In this document: positions 1 to 7,842 of the stretch, in pieces
Numbering within the stretch: position 1 is the stretch's first letter
Layout: every line of letters begins with the position of its first letter
Assembly (NCBI RefSeq): GCF_001659705.1
Contig: NZ_CP015971.1
Span: 2,793,029-2,857,028 of the forward strand
DNA from: Arachidicoccus sp. BS20
Lineage (GTDB): Bacteria; Bacteroidota; Bacteroidia; Chitinophagales; Chitinophagaceae
Length of the DNA: 64,000 nucleotides
Direction of reading: 5' to 3'
The notes under the pieces: generated by a model
Seen by the model: only the letters and a program-made list of their open reading frames with translations
Database searches by the model: none
What the model was told of the DNA's origin: nothing
Program-made: the position numbers and the translations under genes

Positions 1-1
1 A

Positions 2-61
2 CCCGGTTGCGGAAAAACTTTTGTCGAACATATTGGCATATCTGTCAAAATAGGAGATTAA
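2..61 (+). CDS. possible 3' end of an upstream gene
   Basis: One frame is open from the window edge to a TAA at 59-61 and reads PGCGKTFVEHIGISVKIGD. PGCGKT resembles a P-loop fragment, but a P-loop 14 residues before a stop would be odd, so the family is not assigned. Nineteen codons could be open by chance. It is listed because it lies just upstream of the regulatory block of the next gene and has the same strand. Confidence 0.25.
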   Translation, partial: PGCGKTFVEHIGISVKIGD

Positions 62-160
62 CTTTTTATAAAGAAATTAATAGCGGATTAGTAATTGATT
101 AATTAATTTATTAATCGATGAATATTTTCTTTACACAAGACAGCATAATCTCAGACTACC
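60..160 (+). promoter_or_regulatory. upstream block of the pectate-lyase-fold gene, duplicated at 3169-3262
   Basis: This AT-rich segment matches 3169-3262 almost base for base apart from one gap of about 11 bases. Shared stretches include TTAGTAATTG, TTAATTAA and TTTCTTTACA (TTTCCTTTACA in the other copy). The core ends 85 bases before the ATG at 191. Such conservation outside coding sequence suggests a shared promoter or operator; the regulator is unknown. Confidence 0.6.
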
Positions 161-190
161 TATAGTGGTCGTCTTTAAAATAATAATATT

Positions 191-3043
191 ATGAAGCAGC
201 GCGGCAATTTACACAAGGCATTTTGCAAAATAGGTATGTTAGCCCTTGTATATGTATTCATTGGAAGTATAGCAAATGCTCAGATAAATGTAATTAAACC
301 TAATACAATTCAACAAACTATAAAAACTCTTTATCCAACCAAAGATTGGGTAATAGCAGACTTTACGGTAACCGACCCGAGATTTGGCGCGAAAGCCGAG
401 CCGGGATTTGATAACAGAGCGGCTTTTCAGGCAGCTATTGATGCCGCATACAAAAATGGCGGCGGTATAGTATATGTGCCGGCAGGTCATTATGAGTTTC
501 GCAGTACGCAAACCGCCGTTAAGAGCGTCAGAGTGCGACAAGGCTCAGATGAAACAATGAAAGATTTTAAATACCAATATGTGCTGAATATCCCGACAGG
601 TGTGCAGCTTCGCGGCGATTGGGCTGACCCTGAATTACACCACGGGAAAGTACTTGGAACAATACTTGAAGTGCGCGTTGGGAAAAATGCGCCCAATTAT
701 AACGGAACGGTTGAAAGCTGGTGGAACGACCCGCAGGCTAATAATGCGTTACATACTACCTATACCAGCATAGCCGACAGGTTTATCAATATGAATCCGG
801 GAACGGGCGTAACCAATTTATCAATCTGGTATCCCGAACAGCAAATCAACAATATAAAACCCTATCCGTGGACATTATTTCAACCAAATGGCGACTGCGC
901 AACGATTGAACACGTAACGCTTGTAAACGCCTACAATGGTTTTTATGCCGCTCCGGGCGAACTTCATTATGTTTTAAACAGCTATTTGACAGCGCTCCAT
1001 ACAGGAATTGAAATCCACGTATGCACCGACATCGGGCGTATTGAAAATGTAAAAATAGACCCGAAATACTGGGCTAATTCAGGGCTTCCGGGTTCGCCAT
1101 CGTTAGCGGAAATTACCGCATATACAAAAGCGAAGGGCATCGGATTTGAGTTGCACCGTTCGGATTGGGAGTATTTGTCATCACTATATATTTCGGGTTA
1201 TAAAACAGGTATGTGGATTGGGAGAGAACCCGGTTTCGCCGATGCGCCCAATGCGCAATTTTACAACATTCATATCGATAATTGCGATACCGGATTGTAT
1301 GTCCAGTCCGTAAATCCTTACGGGTTGCTATTTTCCAACTCTACATTCGGAGCGGAAAACGGTGGTAAAGCCGTATATTTTTATAAAGATTTCAAAACTT
1401 CCACGCAATTCAACGGCGTAGATTTCTCGGGACCTGTCGTAAGCGATGGCAGCGATGGCGTTATATCTTTTGAAAGTTGTACGTTTAGCAATTACAATGA
1501 AAACGCGCTTAAAATAAATAGCGGCAACATACTGCTGACGCAGTGCAATTTTAAAAAGCCTGCCGGTCATGTGTTGCTGGGTTCAAACGTGAATACGCTT
1601 AAATCGGTAAACTCAGGCTACAATGGTAAGCTGGAAGTTAAAAACAACAGCAAAGCTGCTAAGGTGGACGTTTATAACGGTAAAGAATATTTGTTTACCC
1701 CGATTCCTAAAAATATAGTTACGGATATTAAAACCCAGCCGAAACCTGAGTCAAACAAAGTATTGGAAGTTAATCTGCCGAAAGCAACGGGTTTTAACAA
1801 TGATGAGCCTACGGTAGATATATCGGCTAAATTACAAGCGGCGCTTAATACGGTTAAAGCCGCCGGAGGCGGTACGGTATATCTGCCTGCCGGAAGATAT
1901 TTATTAAACAATCCGGTTAAAGTTCCTTCCGGTGTTGAATTGCGGGGAATGTGGGATGTTCAGCACTATACACAAAGCGGCGGCACTGTTATATTTACAA
2001 CTTATGACGGCGGAAGTGCAGGGGAAAAGGGCGCTTCGCTTATACAACTCGAAGCAAGCGCAGGCATCAGAGGATTGACCATTGCGCAGTTAAATTTGGC
2101 AACAGATGGTTTTAGCAATCGCAATCCCAGGAAAACGCCTTTCCTGATACAAGGACAAGGACCGAATGTGTATGTTATTAATGTAACGATAGGCGGCGGC
2201 GATAAAGGAATTGACCTTGCTTCCTACAACACAAGCGGACACTATGTGCAATATTTTGCCGGCGTACTTGCAAGAGCGGGTATATGGGTTGGCGGCGGCG
2301 CTGAAGGCGGTTTTATACGGAATATGCAACTTAATCCGGCTTATGGAACAAGACTTCCGGAAAGTGGAGAAGGATTTCCGAGGATAAGCCTGACACGTTT
2401 CGTGCAATCAAATTGCAGCGCGCTTAAATTCGCCGATGTTAAAAACGAGACAATCTTTAATAATTTTGTTTACGGCTCATTCTACGGCATCCATTTTCTG
2501 AAAGATGCGATAACCGGTCATGCTCCCGGAAAAATGACAGTTATTGGTCATGGCTCGGACGGATGTTCATATTCTTTATTTGTAGAAGATGCCGATAAAA
2601 ATACTAAGATAACCGCTATCAATTCCGAATTGGTTACTACAAAAACGGCTGAGCCCGTGAGGTCGTATGTTTTGATGGGTGGCGAAGCCAACACTAACAA
2701 AGTTGACCCGAATGCTCAACTTGCCTTGTACAATACGGCGTTTTGGGGCAGCCCCACTATTGCGGCTATTATCAACAGTGGTTCAGTTCGTTTTCAGCAG
2801 GCAAACTTTCAGTCTTCCGGCGCTCCGGGTATAGACGACAGAGGGGGAAATGTTCATGTATATTCTTCTTACTTTTCTCATAGAATGACAGGCGGATCTA
2901 CCGGCGATAATGTGTATGCGAAACTACATACAACCGGCGATTCATTAGAGCTGACCAACAACTATTATATCTCCGGTTTTAGGATAAATAATGCAAAACC
3001 GGGCAAAATTTATGGCTCTGATGTTATTTCCGATAAGAAGTAA
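191..3043 (+). CDS. secreted double right-handed beta-helix protein (pectate-lyase superfamily)
   Basis: The 950-residue protein has a signal peptide (about residues 1-31, ending SIANAQ) and two pectate_lyase_3-type domains. The first begins near residue 55 (DNRAAFQAAIDAAYKNGGG, then VYVPAGHYEF). The second begins near residue 540 (KLQAALNTVKAAGGGTVYLP). Each is followed by the G-V-x-L-R-G turn typical of the fold. Proteins of this superfamily bind or cleave polysaccharides such as pectin and usually act outside the cell; neither catalytic residues nor substrate can be named from sequence. It has its own upstream block, shared with the next gene, a TonB-receptor-like barrel, so the two may be co-regulated. 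A GH55-type enzyme or a structural surface protein are alternatives. Confidence 0.88.
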   Translation: MKQRGNLHKAFCKIGMLALVYVFIGSIANAQINVIKPNTIQQTIKTLYPTKDWVIADFTVTDPRFGAKAEPGFDNRAAFQAAIDAAYKNGGGIVYVPAGHYEFRSTQTAVKSVRVRQGSDETMKDFKYQYVLNIPTGVQLRGDWADPELHHGKVLGTILEVRVGKNAPNYNGTVESWWNDPQANNALHTTYTSIADRFINMNPGTGVTNLSIWYPEQQINNIKPYPWTLFQPNGDCATIEHVTLVNAYNGFYAAPGELHYVLNSYLTALHTGIEIHVCTDIGRIENVKIDPKYWANSGLPGSPSLAEITAYTKAKGIGFELHRSDWEYLSSLYISGYKTGMWIGREPGFADAPNAQFYNIHIDNCDTGLYVQSVNPYGLLFSNSTFGAENGGKAVYFYKDFKTSTQFNGVDFSGPVVSDGSDGVISFESCTFSNYNENALKINSGNILLTQCNFKKPAGHVLLGSNVNTLKSVNSGYNGKLEVKNNSKAAKVDVYNGKEYLFTPIPKNIVTDIKTQPKPESNKVLEVNLPKATGFNNDEPTVDISAKLQAALNTVKAAGGGTVYLPAGRYLLNNPVKVPSGVELRGMWDVQHYTQSGGTVIFTTYDGGSAGEKGASLIQLEASAGIRGLTIAQLNLATDGFSNRNPRKTPFLIQGQGPNVYVINVTIGGGDKGIDLASYNTSGHYVQYFAGVLARAGIWVGGGAEGGFIRNMQLNPAYGTRLPESGEGFPRISLTRFVQSNCSALKFADVKNETIFNNFVYGSFYGIHFLKDAITGHAPGKMTVIGHGSDGCSYSLFVEDADKNTKITAINSELVTTKTAEPVRSYVLMGGEANTNKVDPNAQLALYNTAFWGSPTIAAIINSGSVRFQQANFQSSGAPGIDDRGGNVHVYSSYFSHRMTGGSTGDNVYAKLHTTGDSLELTNNYYISGFRINNAKPGKIYGSDVISDKK

Positions 3044-3168
3044 AGTTCACAATAATGCTTTTCTGAAATGTAATATTCTAAGAAGATGAAAGGATTTTCG
3101 ATAGGGAAGATAACGGAAGATAAAAACACATCAATGTAATTTCTTAATTTGTTGAGTTCATATTCAGA

Positions 3169-3262
3169 TAAACTTTTATAAGGAAATTAATATCTGAATT
3201 AGTAATTGGTTAATTAATAAGTATTTCCTTTACAAAAGAAGCAATAATTTGCAGATTATACC
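3169..3262 (+). promoter_or_regulatory. upstream block of the outer-membrane receptor gene, copy of 60-160
   Basis: Near duplicate of the block before the first gene, with the shared core TTAGTAATTGGTTAATTAA (versus TTAGTAATTGATTAATTAA) ending 75 bases before the ATG at 3292. The remaining spacer after 3043 shows no gene or terminator. A common regulator is inferred. Confidence 0.6.
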
Positions 3263-3291
3263 GAGCTGTTTTAACATTTAAGCTGTATATC

Positions 3292-6087
3292 ATGATATCT
3301 AATCGAATTGTATTATTTGTAATATTATTATGCCTGTCTTTTTCTTTGGTAAATGCACAGAAAACAACAGGTTCTTTAAGCGGAACGCTTGTGGACACTT
3401 CGCGGATAGATACTTCGTCCGGTTTAAGTCAGGCAACCGTATCGCTTGTTGATGCTAAAGACACGACAAAAGTGCTGCGTACATTATCTGACAATCAGGG
3501 TAAGTTTTCGTTTCATGGTCTTGCGCCCGATGTGTATATGTTGCGTGTATCGTATCTCGGTTATCAGCCGATAAATAAATTCATAGGCATTACACAAGTA
3601 AAGCCGAATATTGATTTGGGCAATGTCAATATGGAGCAAATATACAATGACAATGGTACAGTCATCATCAATGCATCAGTTCCTGCAAGTTTAAAAGGCG
3701 ATACCACATCATATAGCGCAGCATCTTACGGAACTAAACCTAACGCAACGGTGGAAGACTTGTTGGGCAAGCTGCCAGGTGTAGAGGTTGATAAGAACGG
3801 CGTTATTACGGCGCAGGGCGAACAGGTAACGCGTGTGTTTGTGGATGGCAAACGTTTTTTCGGCAACGACCCGAAACTGGCAATTGAAAATTTGCCTAAA
3901 GATATTGTTGAAAAAATAGAGATATTTGACGGTAAAAGCGACCAAAGCGAGCTTTCGGGTTTCGACGATGGTATAACTATCAAAACAATTAATATTGTTA
4001 CCAAACCCAGTAGAAAATTTGGTTGGTTCGGACGTTCCGCTCTTGGTGCGGGAAACGATGAAGCTACATTAAAAGACCCGCTATATACGTTAAATGCGCG
4101 CGTTTTTCATTTTGACGGCGATGTAAAAATGGGATTGGTGGGCGAAATGAATAATGTGAATGTTCAGGGCTTTACCCGTGCCGACCAAAACAATCAAAAC
4201 GGATTGACGAAAACAGGTTCAGGAAATGCTTTCTTCGGAAATACATGGAACGGCAAAAAAGCAAAGACGGATTTCAGCGTAGATTATCATTATAACAATA
4301 CTAATGTGAAGCTTTTACAAAACAGCATAAGACAGAATTTTTACAGCGACTCCGCATTGAACAATAATAATCTCGGTTTAGACACATCCAACACACTTAC
4401 GCAAAACCATTCTATCAACTTAAATCTTGATACAAAATTTGATTCGACAGATGAATTGAGAATAAGACCGAGCATATCTTTCAACAGCTCAAATAAATCC
4501 ACACAATCTTCGACAGAAATAGACAGTCTTTCCGGTGGCGAAAGTATTCCTAAGAACATAACTTATGCCGATAGAACGAATCACAACAGCGGGCACAATA
4601 TAAATGTGAGCGCTACTTATGCTCATTCTTTTGCAAAAAAAGGAAGACGAATTACATTGGATATGCAATATTCAAACGGCGAAAGCAGCAACGGTGGGAA
4701 CAACTATTCACGTATGCAGTTTTTCGGAATTGCGCCGGACGATGTAACCAATCAGCGAAACGAAACAGACGGCAATAATAATTCTCTTTCTTCCACATTG
4801 ACTTACACCGAGCCGATTGCTCAAAATCAGCAGTTGGAATTGCAGTACAATAATTCTTTTTCGACCTATACTTCAAATAGAAAGACATTTGATTTTGACA
4901 GCTCAACCAATGATTATTCCATTCCGAATATTGAGCTGACAAATGATTTCAAAAATAATTTTTCGTCCAACAACGCCGTGATAGGTTACAGATACAATAA
5001 CGGAATAATCAATTTCAACCTGTCGGGTGGCGTGAAATTCGGAAAGAAAGAAGGCAATAATCTTTCAAAAGATTACACGATTGTAGATAATTATACAAAT
5101 CTCTATCCTACGGCGAGACTTACGTACAATATTTCAAGAACCAAAAAACTGATTTTCCGTTATGAAGGGCGCACAAATCAACCCGCAATTGCCCAGTTGC
5201 AGCCTATTGTGGATAGTTCAAATGTGCTTAATATCACGTCCGGAAACCCCAATCTTAAACAAAACTTTAATAATCATTTTCAGTTCAGATATAATGATGT
5301 TAATAATTCCGGTAAAAAGTTTTTTTTCGTTTTCTTAGATGCAAACTTTATTCATAACAATATTGTTAATTCGATAACACATCTGGAAAACGGCGGACAA
5401 TCTACCATGCCAGTCAATCTTGACGGAAGCTACAATTTACACGGTTCGCTGGACTATGGTCTTCCGTTGATGTCGCCTAAATCCAATTTTGATTTTAAAA
5501 CGGATGTGAGAAACAATCGTTCTGCAAGTCTTATTGACAGCAGCATGAATTTTACATACAACACGGCGCTTTCCGAAAGCATTCGTTGGTCAACTTCTAT
5601 GGATAAATTGTTCGACATCAATGTAGCCATAACGCCCGCATACAACATTGCAACTTATGGCGATATAAGTGATGATGATAATCTGAATTATTATTCTCAA
5701 TCTACGTCATTCGACGGAACGTGGTATGCAGCTTCGGGTTGGGAAATAACATCCAGTTTTGATTACACTTTTTACAATGGAAATGCTCCGGGGCAAAACG
5801 TGAGTATTCCGCTATGGAATGCGGGCATTATCAAGCATCTTTTTAAAGATAATGCAGGAGAAATCAGTATTTCGGTGCATGATATATTGAATGAAAATAA
5901 AGGCGTGAACTTTCAGAGAAGCGAAAATTACAGCCAACAAACCATGACCAATATTCTAAAAAGATATGCCCTTATATCATTCACGTATAATCTTCATAAG
6001 TTCGGTGTAAAAAGAAGTAAAGACGCATTAAAAGACTGGAAGAAGCGTTATGAAAACGATAAAGAATCTGAAGACGAAGGGTCGTAG
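3292..6087 (+). CDS. TonB-dependent-receptor-like outer-membrane beta-barrel protein
   Basis: The 931-residue protein begins with a signal peptide (residues 1-23, ending LVNAQ). A carboxypeptidase-regulatory-like beta-sandwich follows (GTLVD...DNQGKFSFHGLAPDVYMLRVSYLGY, about 30-105), then a plug-like segment (VEDLLGKLPGVEVDKNGVI, about 155-235). The rest is a long Asn/Ser/Thr-rich barrel of the OMP_b-brl_3 type, ending in an acidic KDWKKRYENDKESEDE tail. Members span the outer membrane of Bacteroidota and resemble SusC-like receptors; the substrate is unknown and no SusD partner lies nearby. The tail is not a normal barrel-terminating aromatic strand, so the last residues probably extend into the periplasm. 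Monocistronic, with a terminator about 100 bases downstream. Confidence 0.9.
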   Translation: MISNRIVLFVILLCLSFSLVNAQKTTGSLSGTLVDTSRIDTSSGLSQATVSLVDAKDTTKVLRTLSDNQGKFSFHGLAPDVYMLRVSYLGYQPINKFIGITQVKPNIDLGNVNMEQIYNDNGTVIINASVPASLKGDTTSYSAASYGTKPNATVEDLLGKLPGVEVDKNGVITAQGEQVTRVFVDGKRFFGNDPKLAIENLPKDIVEKIEIFDGKSDQSELSGFDDGITIKTINIVTKPSRKFGWFGRSALGAGNDEATLKDPLYTLNARVFHFDGDVKMGLVGEMNNVNVQGFTRADQNNQNGLTKTGSGNAFFGNTWNGKKAKTDFSVDYHYNNTNVKLLQNSIRQNFYSDSALNNNNLGLDTSNTLTQNHSINLNLDTKFDSTDELRIRPSISFNSSNKSTQSSTEIDSLSGGESIPKNITYADRTNHNSGHNINVSATYAHSFAKKGRRITLDMQYSNGESSNGGNNYSRMQFFGIAPDDVTNQRNETDGNNNSLSSTLTYTEPIAQNQQLELQYNNSFSTYTSNRKTFDFDSSTNDYSIPNIELTNDFKNNFSSNNAVIGYRYNNGIINFNLSGGVKFGKKEGNNLSKDYTIVDNYTNLYPTARLTYNISRTKKLIFRYEGRTNQPAIAQLQPIVDSSNVLNITSGNPNLKQNFNNHFQFRYNDVNNSGKKFFFVFLDANFIHNNIVNSITHLENGGQSTMPVNLDGSYNLHGSLDYGLPLMSPKSNFDFKTDVRNNRSASLIDSSMNFTYNTALSESIRWSTSMDKLFDINVAITPAYNIATYGDISDDDNLNYYSQSTSFDGTWYAASGWEITSSFDYTFYNGNAPGQNVSIPLWNAGIIKHLFKDNAGEISISVHDILNENKGVNFQRSENYSQQTMTNILKRYALISFTYNLHKFGVKRSKDALKDWKKRYENDKESEDEGS

Positions 6088-6184
6088 TATGTCTTGATTA
6101 TTGTATAATCTAAAGTAGAAAAAATATCTTCGTATATGTCTAAAATCTTATAAGGTATTCAAGCGTTTTTTATCTTCCGCACTC

Positions 6185-6228
6185 AACCGGACAGGTCGAA
6201 ATTTTCTTCGGCTTGTCCGGTTTTATTT
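6185..6228 (+). terminator. intrinsic terminator after the outer-membrane protein gene
   Basis: Stem AACCGGACA (6185-6193) pairs with TGTCCGGTT (6214-6222), extended inward by one wobble and one G-C pair. It is followed by TTATTTTTG. Confidence 0.85.
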
Positions 6229-6303
6229 TTGTTGAAAAGCCGGTATAACTCACAATTATCTTCCAAAAAATTACTGATAAAGAAATTTAATTTACCGAAA
6301 TGT

Positions 6304-6311
6304 TATATTTG
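6304..6311 (+). promoter_or_regulatory. -7 box TATATTTG of the sensor kinase gene
   Basis: Matches the Bacteroidota -7 consensus TAnnTTTG and lies 26 bases before the ATG at 6338. The longer reading frames upstream begin before the box and are not needed. No clear -33 TTTG is seen. Confidence 0.55.
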
Positions 6312-6337
6312 TTCAATTAGAAAAACAATCTCGTTAA

Positions 6338-7690
6338 ATGAAGAAAGCGATTCCGGTAAGTTTAGTGTTGGTGGCTTTGTCGCTGATTGGCTTTGTGATT
6401 TTACAAATCAACTGGGTATTCAACATTGTTCAAACGCAGGAACAAAAAATTATGTACAAGCTCGACCTCGCCGGGAGAGAAATTGCAGATTCGTTGGGAA
6501 GCACACAGTCCATAGCATCTATAAGACTGAACAACCGCGCTTTTCAAATGCCTTCGTTTAATGCTCCACCGGACCCGTTTAGCAATAAAATCAGCTATAG
6601 ACTCACAGCAACGGAAGTAAATAATATTATCAGGAAAATATTGGCAAAAAACGATTTGAAAGCAAGCAATGTTGAGTATTGTATTTATTACGGACCCATC
6701 ATTACCGGCATTAGCGAATATCTTTCCCCAGACTTTGCAAACGTGAGCCAGAAAATTAATGAAGACCCCGCGTATGCGGCAAACTCATTTAACTATTCTT
6801 ATCCCATAAATCCCAGGACCGATATAAGCAACGGATTTATTATTTCCAATGAAACATTGACGATTCTCATGCCTTACATCAGCAAACAGGCGTGGCATTC
6901 GTTAACGTGGATTTTAATCGGCTCTGCATTGCTTACGCTCATCACAATTTCTGCATTTTATCTGACGGTCCGCAATATGCTGCAACAAAGAAATTTGAGT
7001 AAAATCAAGAGCGATTTTATCAACAACATGACGCATGAATTTAAAACGCCGCTCGCGACTATTTCTTTGGCAATCGATGCTTTGCATAATCCGAAAGTGA
7101 AAGGTAATGCAGAAAAAACAGAGTACTTTGGCGGTATTATCAAAGAAGAAAACAAGCGAATGAATAAGCATGTGGAAACAATATTGCAAGCTGCCTTGAT
7201 GGAAAAAGAAGAGCTTCAGCTAAACAAAACAGAGCTTCATGTACACGATATTATCCGCGGCTTGGTTGATAATTTTTCTTTGCAATTGCAAGACAAAGCC
7301 GGACAAGCGATTACACATCTCAACGCTGCAAACGATTTGATTTCCGGCGACGAAGTGCATATTACCAATTTATTCAATAATTTAATTGATAATGCAGTTA
7401 AATATTCCAAGCCCGATGTACCGCCGAGAATCGTAATTACCACAACCAATTCAGCTAAAAATATAGTAGTACAACTGAAAGACAACGGAATCGGTATGTC
7501 CAAAGAATCGGTCAAAAGAATTTTTGAAAAATTTTACCGCGCCCATACGGGAAACCTGCACAACGTAAAAGGCTTCGGACTCGGAATGACGTATGTGAAA
7601 GATATTATAGATGCGCATAAAGGCAAAATAAAAGTAGAGAGCACTTTAGGAAAAGGAACAACGTTTACAGTCGAATTACCCTTAACCTGA
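6338..7690 (+). CDS. membrane sensor histidine kinase, no adjacent response regulator
   Basis: The 450-residue protein has a first membrane helix at about residues 5-26, a periplasmic sensor region to about 185 and a second helix at about 190-212. The HisKA domain carries NNMTHEFKTPLA with the phospho-acceptor His near residue 233. The ATPase domain follows with an N box (NLFNNLIDNAVKYS, about 345), G1 (DNGIGM, about 382) and G2 (GFGLGMTYVKDII). All kinase motifs are intact. Bacteroidota kinases of this type are usually followed by an OmpR/PhoB-type regulator; here the next gene is glnN behind its own promoter, so the partner must lie elsewhere. The signal sensed is unknown. Confidence 0.93.
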   Translation: MKKAIPVSLVLVALSLIGFVILQINWVFNIVQTQEQKIMYKLDLAGREIADSLGSTQSIASIRLNNRAFQMPSFNAPPDPFSNKISYRLTATEVNNIIRKILAKNDLKASNVEYCIYYGPIITGISEYLSPDFANVSQKINEDPAYAANSFNYSYPINPRTDISNGFIISNETLTILMPYISKQAWHSLTWILIGSALLTLITISAFYLTVRNMLQQRNLSKIKSDFINNMTHEFKTPLATISLAIDALHNPKVKGNAEKTEYFGGIIKEENKRMNKHVETILQAALMEKEELQLNKTELHVHDIIRGLVDNFSLQLQDKAGQAITHLNAANDLISGDEVHITNLFNNLIDNAVKYSKPDVPPRIVITTTNSAKNIVVQLKDNGIGMSKESVKRIFEKFYRAHTGNLHNVKGFGLGMTYVKDIIDAHKGKIKVESTLGKGTTFTVELPLT

Positions 7691-7772
7691 ACGAAATCGT
7701 TTGCGTAAATCATTCTTTGTGAAAAATACATTATTTTAAAATAAATTTAGCCATTCATGTGCGGAAATCATA

Positions 7773-7800
7773 TACATTTGGACAAATGAAATTACATTTG
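7773..7800 (+). promoter_or_regulatory. glnN promoter region with two TACATTTG boxes
   Basis: TACATTTG occurs at 7773-7780 and 7793-7800, 20 bases apart. The first overlaps an inverted repeat CATTTG-GA-CAAATG (7775-7788). The second is 42 bases before the ATG at 7843. Two start sites, or an operator overlapping the upstream box, are both possible. Confidence 0.5.
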
Positions 7801-7842
7801 CACAACATTTAAAAATTTTTAATTTAAACAATTAATAGAACT

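Noticed and set aside
2-61. A P-loop ATPase end
   Set aside because: PGCGKT is suggestive but too close to the stop codon to be a working P-loop; kept only as a weak partial gene.
6185-6337. A small gene overlapping the sensor-kinase start (frame 6229-6561)
   Set aside because: It reads through the terminator and promoter in another frame and has no family features.
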